DNA of 64,000 nucleotides. Source: Paraburkholderia agricolaris (GTDB lineage: Bacteria > Pseudomonadota > Gammaproteobacteria > Burkholderiales > Burkholderiaceae). The position numbers and the translations under genes are program-made. The notes under the pieces were generated by a model that saw only the letters and a program-made list of their open reading frames with translations, searched no databases and was not told the origin of the DNA. The stretch's first letter is position 1, and each line of letters begins with the position of its first letter. Below, piece after piece: positions 58,979 through 64,000 of this stretch. The stretch spans positions 1,178,001 to 1,242,000 of the forward strand of contig NZ_QPER01000001.1 of assembly GCF_009455635.1 (NCBI RefSeq), in the 5' to 3' direction.

Positions 58979-61069
58979 TCACAGCCCGATACGTCCTAAC
59001 GGCTGGATGGTGGTTTCGGTCGCGAGCTCCTGATACGACACCACGGCAAGCTCATACAATTCCTCTTCGATCATCTTTCGCAGATAACGGCGAATATCCA
59101 TCGACGTCAGCAGCACCGGGCGCAGCGTGGCGTGCGCGAGATCGCCCACTGTTTCACGAATGCTCTGCATGATCTGGCGCGAAACCTCGGGGTCCAACGC
59201 GAGATAGCTGCCGGACGAGGTTTGCCGCACCGAATCGCGGATCGTTTCCTCGACATCGGGCGTGAGCATATAGGCGCTCAACACGTTCTGGCCGTTGGTG
59301 TAGTGATGGCTGATCTGCCGCTTGAGCGCCGAGCGCACGTATTCGGTGAGCAACACCGAATCCTTTTCCTTCTGGCCGAATTCGAGCAGCGTTTCGAGTA
59401 TCGTGCGCACGTTGCGAACCGACACGCCTTCGCTCACGATGCGCTGCAGGATCTCGGCAATGCGCTGCGGCGGCAGAATCCGTGTCACCTCCTTGATCAG
59501 TTCGCCAAACTGTGCTTCAAGTCCGGAGAGAATGGAGCGGGTTTCCTGTACGCCGATGAAATCCGCCGCATAGCGCTTGAGCACGGCCGCAAGATGAAAG
59601 GTAACGATGCGGGTGGGGTTGAAGAAGGTGATGCCGGCATCGCCAAGTGGTTTTTCCAGTTTCGCGGATACCCAGAGCGTAGGAACGCCGGGCAGAAAAT
59701 CCACTCCGCTTTCGTAGGCGACGCCGAGCGCGTCGAGATTGCGCGGGTTCTCGCGCACGAGTAACTGTGCTGGCCGCAGGTATCCCGATGTCACCGGCAC
59801 TTCATTGAGCAGAATGGCGTAGCGGCCCGCTTCGAGTTCATTGTTAAAGCGCAGCTGGATACCAGGGAAGGGTACCCCCAGATCGTGATACAGCGCACGA
59901 CGCACGACACCCAGTTCCTCGTTCAACGCCGCCTGATCGAGCGAGCCCTGCAAGCCCGCCGACACGTCGAGCATTACCGGCACGGACGCGGAATACTCCA
60001 TCGCACTGTGCTTTGCGCCTCCTTTGCCGTCGTGTCCCGCGCCGCCGCCCACGGACGCCCGTTGGTCGCCTTTGCCGCCCGGCGAAATCTGCGTCAGCGC
60101 ATAGCCGACTATCGCGATTACCACGCTCAAGGCGAGAAACACGCCACCGGGCATGCCAGGAATGGCCGCCATGGCGAGCATCGCGGCAGCGGCGATCAAC
60201 AGCGCGCGCGGTTGGGCGAGCACCTGCGAGGTGATGTCTGCACCCACGTTGCTCGCTTCTTCACCCTCGGGCGACACGCGCGTCACGATCATGCCCGCGC
60301 TGATGGCGATGAACAGGGCGGGGATTTGCGCGACGAGACCGTCGCCGATCGTCAGCACCGAATAGGTCTGCATGGCCTCGGCCGCCGACATGCCGTGCTG
60401 CATCGTGCCGATGATGAGGCCGCCCACCAGATTCACCGCGACGATAATGAGCCCGGCGATCGCGTCGCCCTTGACGAATTTCATCGCGCCATCCATCGCG
60501 CCGTACAGCTGACTCTCTTTCTCCACGATCGAGCGGCGGCGGTGCGCTTCTTCCATGTCGATCGAGCCGGCGCGCAGATCGCCGTCAATGGACATCTGCT
60601 TGCCCGGCATCGCATCCAGTGAGAAGCGCGCGGCCACCTCCGCGACGCGTTCCGCGCCCTTGGTGATCACCACGAACTGGACGATCGCGAGAATCAGGAA
60701 TACTACGAGGCCGACCACCAGATTGCCGCCCACGACAAAGTTGCCGAACGTGTAGACGATGTGACCGGCGTCCGCCTGAAGCAGGATCAGGCGCGTGGTC
60801 GCGATGCTGATGGCGAGCCGGAACAGCGTGGTAATCAGCAAAACCGAAGGGAACGACGCGAACTTCAGCGCTGAGGGGAGATAGAGCGCCACCAGCAGCA
60901 GGATGATGGCCACGCTCATGTTGAAGGCGATCAGCACATCGATCAGGATCGTCGGCAGTGGCAGGATCATCATGAAGATGATCGCGATCACGCTGGCGGC
61001 GAGCACGACGTCGCTGCGCGAGGTCGCGCGCACGACAATGCGCTGAAGGCGAGTGCGCAGGGTGTTCAT
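58979..61069 (-). CDS. sctV: type III secretion export apparatus protein SctV
   Basis: This is the large export gate component of the FlhA/YscV family. The ATG at 61069 gives 696 residues. About eight membrane helices lie in residues 20-330. The FHIPEP signature region has VAARFSLDAMPGKQMSIDGD, followed by DMEEAHRRRSIVEKESQLYGAMDGAMKFVKGDAIAG. After a Gly-rich linker (about 355-385) comes the cytoplasmic nonameric ring domain (VPVMLDVSAGLQG to RIGL). It is the last gene of the leftward operon sctW-tyeA-sycN-sctX-sctY-sctV, only 7 bases after sctY. Confidence 0.93.
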   Translation of the reverse strand: MNTLRTRLQRIVVRATSRSDVVLAASVIAIIFMMILPLPTILIDVLIAFNMSVAIILLLVALYLPSALKFASFPSVLLITTLFRLAISIATTRLILLQADAGHIVYTFGNFVVGGNLVVGLVVFLILAIVQFVVITKGAERVAEVAARFSLDAMPGKQMSIDGDLRAGSIDMEEAHRRRSIVEKESQLYGAMDGAMKFVKGDAIAGLIIVAVNLVGGLIIGTMQHGMSAAEAMQTYSVLTIGDGLVAQIPALFIAISAGMIVTRVSPEGEEASNVGADITSQVLAQPRALLIAAAAMLAMAAIPGMPGGVFLALSVVIAIVGYALTQISPGGKGDQRASVGGGAGHDGKGGAKHSAMEYSASVPVMLDVSAGLQGSLDQAALNEELGVVRRALYHDLGVPFPGIQLRFNNELEAGRYAILLNEVPVTSGYLRPAQLLVRENPRNLDALGVAYESGVDFLPGVPTLWVSAKLEKPLGDAGITFFNPTRIVTFHLAAVLKRYAADFIGVQETRSILSGLEAQFGELIKEVTRILPPQRIAEILQRIVSEGVSVRNVRTILETLLEFGQKEKDSVLLTEYVRSALKRQISHHYTNGQNVLSAYMLTPDVEETIRDSVRQTSSGSYLALDPEVSRQIMQSIRETVGDLAHATLRPVLLTSMDIRRYLRKMIEEELYELAVVSYQELATETTIQPLGRIGL

Positions 61070-61076
61070 CGCGAGC

Positions 61077-61475
61077 TCACTCCATTGCGCGGGTTGCGTC
61101 GCGCGCGTCGGGCGTTGTCGGTGCGGACGAATCCGCCTGCAACTGAAGGAATTGCAGCATCGCCTCCCTGGCCGCGCCGGCATAGCCGAGCGCGCTCAAC
61201 GCGCGTGCTCTGAGCATCAGCAGAAATGGCGGGCGCGGCGCGCCGGCGCCGAACGCCTCGATGATGTCGAGTGCTGCCCGTGCGTCGCCGGTGTCGAGCC
61301 GCGTGAGCGCGCGCAATCCGGCGGTCTGGGCGCTTGTGTCGCCGCAGAGCCACAGCGTGTCGAGCAACGCGCCCGCCTGCGCTATGCGGCCCTGGCGCCA
61401 GAACAGATAGCCGAGCGAGGCGAGCGCGCCCTGCAGATCGGACTCGCCTGGCTCGGTGAAGTAAACGGTCGACAT
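61077..61475 (-). CDS. sctY: YscY-like type III chaperone SctY
   Basis: This 132-residue TPR-type chaperone of SctX has helical repeats such as LQGALASLGYLFWRQGRIAQAGALLDTLW, TAGLRALTRLDTGDARAALDI and LLMLRARALSALGYAGAAREAMLQF. Its place directly between sctX and sctV is the Yersinia yscX-yscY-yscV order. An in-frame GTG at 61478 adds one residue and has a slightly better spacing to AAGGA. It is cytoplasmic and partner of the gene just upstream. Confidence 0.78.
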   Translation of the reverse strand: MSTVYFTEPGESDLQGALASLGYLFWRQGRIAQAGALLDTLWLCGDTSAQTAGLRALTRLDTGDARAALDIIEAFGAGAPRPPFLLMLRARALSALGYAGAAREAMLQFLQLQADSSAPTTPDARDATRAME

Positions 61476-61481
61476 CACGGG

Positions 61482-61865
61482 CTATCCTTGGTACAGAGCG
61501 TTCTTGTAGAGATGCAGGAGTTCGTACAGCCGGTCTTGCTCGTTGAGGACGGCGAGCGCGGTGTCGAGTGTGGTTTCATGTTCCGGGTAGGCGTGCCGGA
61601 GCTTCTTCAGATGGGTTCGCAATCGTCGGCGTTGCTGTGAGAGCGTGTGCGCGTCGGCGGCCGCGGGCGGGCGCCATAGCGCCTGCTCCAGATAGCCGTC
61701 GAGGCGTGCGCCCGAGAACATCTGCGCAAGACGGTTCGGTTCCGGCGTGTCAGGGCGCGTGAGCCGCAGCGAGCCGGGCAGTGGCGGCGAAGTGTCCCGG
61801 TTGTCGACAACGCGGTCTATGCCGTGTTCGAACGATGGCGGGACGGCTGGGCGGATAGCGACCAT
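61482..61865 (-). CDS. sctX: YscX-like type III secretion protein SctX
   Basis: This 127-residue protein has the two-part YscX build: an extended Pro-rich N-terminal half (PPSFEHGIDRVVDNRDTSPPLPGSL, RLTRPDTPEPNRLAQMF) and a helical C-terminus (LSQQRRRLRTHLKKLRHA, LDTALAVLNEQDRLYELLHLYKNAL). YscX is a secreted component that interacts with YscY and YscV and is restricted to Ysc-type injectisomes. Identification rests on order and layout more than on strong similarity. Confidence 0.7.
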   Translation of the reverse strand: MVAIRPAVPPSFEHGIDRVVDNRDTSPPLPGSLRLTRPDTPEPNRLAQMFSGARLDGYLEQALWRPPAAADAHTLSQQRRRLRTHLKKLRHAYPEHETTLDTALAVLNEQDRLYELLHLYKNALYQG

Positions 61866-61874
61866 GGCCGGACG

Positions 61875-62243
61875 TTACGGGCGGCGAACGCGCGCGAACA
61901 GCGTGTCGCCGGTCGTGCGCAACGCCGTCTCGTCGAATGCGAGCGGGGTGTGACGCGCCGCAGCCACCAGCAGCGGACCGGTATCGCCAGGCACGATACC
62001 GATGCCCACGAGCGGTTCGTGCGTATCGTCGGTGAGCCAGTTATCCAGCAGCGCAGGGAGCGTCTCCTCGAGATAGGCGTCCACTACCGGCGCGCTCGCG
62101 TAGACCAGCACGTCGTGGCCGCTGAAGTCGACCGTAAGGGACGCGCCGTCCTCGAACGACAGTTGCGCGACGTGCTCCGGCCCGCTTTGCCAATGGGCGA
62201 GGCCGAGACTGCGGCCATAATCGTCGAGCGTGGTTTCAATCAT
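61875..62243 (-). CDS. SycN-like type III chaperone
   Basis: This 122-residue, acidic alpha/beta protein of CesT fold has helix DDYGRSLGLAHWQSG, strands VAQLSFEDGASLTVDFSGHDVLVYASA, helix AYLEETLPALLDNWL, strand VGIGIVPGDTGPLLVAAARH and a C-terminal helix. In Yersinia, SycN with YscB escorts YopN; here it sits between tyeA and sctX as sycN does. Its start overlaps the tyeA stop (ATGA). Confidence 0.7.
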   Translation of the reverse strand: MIETTLDDYGRSLGLAHWQSGPEHVAQLSFEDGASLTVDFSGHDVLVYASAPVVDAYLEETLPALLDNWLTDDTHEPLVGIGIVPGDTGPLLVAAARHTPLAFDETALRTTGDTLFARVRRP

Positions 62244-62542
62244 GTCAGGCGTGGCTCCGGATTCGCCGCGTCGGCGGCCATGTCGGCCTGATCCAGCGCG
62301 GCCTGCACCGCGTCGATCACTGCGCCACGCTGTCTGTCGCTGCCGTATGCCTGCACCGGCAGTTGCTTGACGAGCGTGAGCATCTGGTTCATGAACGACG
62401 CGCGTGCCGATGGTGCGCCGATGCCAAGTTCGTTGGCGAGCTTTTCGAGGTCGAACGACGTGGGCCGCGCGTTGTCGACGAACACAAGCAGGCCCATCAT
62501 CAACGTTTCCGTGCGCGGGTCGGCATCTGCGTCAGCAGCCAC
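62240..62542 (-). CDS. tyeA: TyeA-family secretion regulator
   Basis: TyeA binds the C-terminus of YopN and plugs the secretion channel until host contact. The chosen GTG at 62542 has a strong GGGGAGG 6 bases upstream and overlaps the sctW stop; the ATG at 62557 lacks a site. The 100 residues follow TyeA closely: LVFVDNARPTSFDLEKLANELG, SARASFMNQMLTLVKQLPVQAYGSDRQRGAVIDAVQAALDQA. In some species TyeA is fused to the gatekeeper; here the two frames overlap but remain separate. Confidence 0.8.
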   Translation of the reverse strand: MAADADADPRTETLMMGLLVFVDNARPTSFDLEKLANELGIGAPSARASFMNQMLTLVKQLPVQAYGSDRQRGAVIDAVQAALDQADMAADAANPEPRLT

Positions 62543-63446
62543 GTTGGGCCTCCCCAAGTTTGACGAGCTTCATGATCCTGGTGCACTGAACCACGACCGT
62601 GTTCAGGCACTGGCAGATCGAACCGTGCCGGTTCAACTGAAACTGCGCGAGCCGCCCAGGCGCGGTGCGGACGGCCAACTGATCGCGGCTGAGCGCCGAG
62701 TTCGCGAGATCGAGCACCTGGGGGAGCGACTTACCCGGACACGCTTCCTTCATCTTGCGCAGGTTCGTCAACATGCCGTCGACGCCGGATACCATCTGGC
62801 AATATAGATGCCCGAATGTCGACGACGCCGCGGTCGGCAGACTGGTGTCGCGCGCGCATTCAAACGCGGCGAGGTTCGCGCGGATCTCGTCGGCATGCTC
62901 TGTTTCGTGCAATCGGAGGGCCTCGCGGAGCAACTCGGGACGGCCGCTTTCGGCGCTGCCGCGCTGCTCCTCGGTATCGAGTGTATGACGCAGCGCCAGA
63001 TACTTCTCCATCGGACTTTTGAAGCGACGCAGCGTGCTGTCCAGGATGCTTTGGGCTTCGCTCGCGTCGCCTAAATATGCCTCGATCCCGAACCCTTCCA
63101 GGTCCTCCAGCACTTCATCGAGACCGTTATCGGCGTCCGCGTCCGAACGCGCCGCGCCGTCGTCATGGTTCGTGCCGCGCTTGCGGCCGATCTGGCGAAG
63201 CGAGCGGATGTATTCGGCGATCTCGCCCGGTTCGAAGCTCACCTCGCCGGAGCGCACGACGCTGATGCGCTGTTCCGACGTGGTGCGGCGCGGCGGCACG
63301 CTGCGCTGCACGAGCAACGGCACCGGCGTCGCAACGGCTTGCGGTCCGCGCGTTCGTTCCGAACGTTCAGTGTTCGAGGTGCCGCGCGCCCGGACTCCCT
63401 GGTTCAGATTGACGGCACGCTGCTTCTGGCCAATATCGGGCGACAT
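62532..63446 (-). CDS. sctW: type III gatekeeper SctW (YopN/HrpJ family)
   Basis: This secreted gatekeeper switches export from translocators to effectors. The start MSPDIGQKQRAVNLNQ at 63446 gives 304 residues. There is a Gln/Ser/Arg-rich N-terminal secretion and chaperone-binding region (1-75), then HrpJ-domain helices (EIAEYIRSLRQIGRKRG, GLDEVLEDLEGFGIEAYLGD), a central PELLREALRLHETEHADEI and the C-terminal TyeA-binding part to RIMKLVKLGE. Order with tyeA and sycN matches the Yersinia yopN-tyeA-sycN group. It is the first complete gene of the leftward operon. Confidence 0.82.
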   Translation of the reverse strand: MSPDIGQKQRAVNLNQGVRARGTSNTERSERTRGPQAVATPVPLLVQRSVPPRRTTSEQRISVVRSGEVSFEPGEIAEYIRSLRQIGRKRGTNHDDGAARSDADADNGLDEVLEDLEGFGIEAYLGDASEAQSILDSTLRRFKSPMEKYLALRHTLDTEEQRGSAESGRPELLREALRLHETEHADEIRANLAAFECARDTSLPTAASSTFGHLYCQMVSGVDGMLTNLRKMKEACPGKSLPQVLDLANSALSRDQLAVRTAPGRLAQFQLNRHGSICQCLNTVVVQCTRIMKLVKLGEAQRGC

Positions 63447-63651
63447 GGTGAATACCTGCAAAGCGGGCGGGCCCGCGTGAGTCGGATGGGCGCCGGGTGC
63501 GTCGCGCCGGCGCTCGAATGGATGGTCTGATTGCCTGGTGAGTAACAATCGCACGCGTTCGGTTCCCACGCACGCATGCACGCAGCGTGGGTTAGCGCGG
63601 GCGAGGCAGTTTGGCCCGGCAGGCACTCGTGAACTTCAGGCGCCGTGCCCG

Positions 63652-64000
63652 TCAGGTGTCGTGGCCGGATGGACCGAGGTAGGTCACGCTGACGCAGGCA
63701 ATGTCGTCGGAAGGCGCGCGGCCGTTTTCGAATTGCCGGACCGTGTCGATGATCCGCGTGGGCAGCGTCTGCGAATCGACTTCGGGAATGTCGCGAGGTG
63801 CGCCGCTCAGCGCGCCACCAAGCGCGCGCAGCAGGCGATCCTTGCCGAACAGGGAGCCATCTTCGGAGAACGCTTCGCTGACGCCGTCGGTGTAGAGGAA
63901 CAGCGTGTCGCCCGGCGCGAGCGTGAGTTCGGCCTCGGCAAAACAGTAGTCGTCGACGATACCGAGCGCGGGATTGCCTTGTGCCGCCATGAATGTGCAA
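63652..64000 (-). CDS. SpoIIE/PP2C-type serine phosphatase, C-terminal part (5' end outside window)
   Basis: The frame enters at the right edge and ends TGA after 116 codons. It shows the C-terminal half of a PP2C-like SpoIIE domain: GNPALGIVDDYCFAEAELTL, APGDTLFLYTDGVSEAFSEDGSLFGKDRLL, and the metal-binding Asp pair in APSDDIACVSVTYL. Such phosphatases (RsbU, BtrU) dephosphorylate STAS antagonists and so release sigma factors. With the STAS gene at 58488 it makes a partner-switch pair flanking the secretion operon. N-terminal sensor domains, if any, lie beyond the window. Confidence 0.85.
   Translation of the reverse strand, partial: CTFMAAQGNPALGIVDDYCFAEAELTLAPGDTLFLYTDGVSEAFSEDGSLFGKDRLLRALGGALSGAPRDIPEVDSQTLPTRIIDTVRQFENGRAPSDDIACVSVTYLGPSGHDT

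Overview
The window reads as a chromosome segment of a Paraburkholderia/Burkholderia-type betaproteobacterium. The basis is high G+C coding DNA and the gene order uvrD-mtnN, thrS-infC-rpmI-rplT-pheS-pheT-ihfA-merR followed by tRNA-Pro, together with an IHF alpha carrying a long N-terminal extension, an AaeXAB-type efflux operon and a PrpE-type propionate-CoA ligase. This assignment comes from recognising protein families by eye, not from a database search.

Positions 1-47,189 are ordinary core chromosome. From left to right they hold: the uvrD end and mtnN; prpE and an Fsr-type exporter; a chemoreceptor; a four-gene aromatic-acid/drug efflux operon with a divergent LysR regulator; a run of housekeeping enzymes (SRAP, metallophosphoesterase, D-2-hydroxyacid dehydrogenase, WrbA, YihY, MetY, a CBS protein, an LplT-PlsC fusion, AroC, ETF-QO, SDR, thioesterase, ScoAB, RidA, RelA); tRNA-Val; the translation operon thrS to the MerR-like gene; and tRNA-Pro(GGG). 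Regulatory signals seen include consensus tRNA promoters, several perfect terminator hairpins, an ATC start on infC, a hairpin pair ahead of pheST, and palindromes in two divergent promoter regions.

From 47,190 to the right edge the content changes to an accessory island. Directly after tRNA-Pro lies the decayed N-terminal part of a phage-type integrase with an in-frame amber codon. Next come a CesT-type chaperone, a large membrane-active-looking orphan protein, a leucine-rich-repeat E3 ubiquitin ligase effector with the NEL CxD catalytic motif, and a second large orphan protein of clearly lower G+C. An OmpR-like regulator with a degenerate receiver follows. The island then carries one part of a Ysc-family type III secretion system: sctF, a YscE-like co-chaperone and sctD in one leftward operon, and sctW-tyeA-sycN-sctX-sctY-sctV in another. 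A STAS-domain anti-sigma antagonist and the C-terminus of a SpoIIE-type PP2C phosphatase are embedded in this cluster, which suggests a partner-switching circuit like the Bordetella Btr system.

The most interesting part is 48,064-64,000. The injectisome is incomplete in this window: no secretin, ATPase, export gate SctRSTU or inner ring SctJ is visible, so the rest must lie to the right or elsewhere. The inferred logic is that the regulator and the partner switch control the secretion genes, SctW/TyeA/SycN gate secretion, and the three large proteins at 48,608-55,511 are candidate effectors or translocators, one of them very probably a host-directed ubiquitin ligase.
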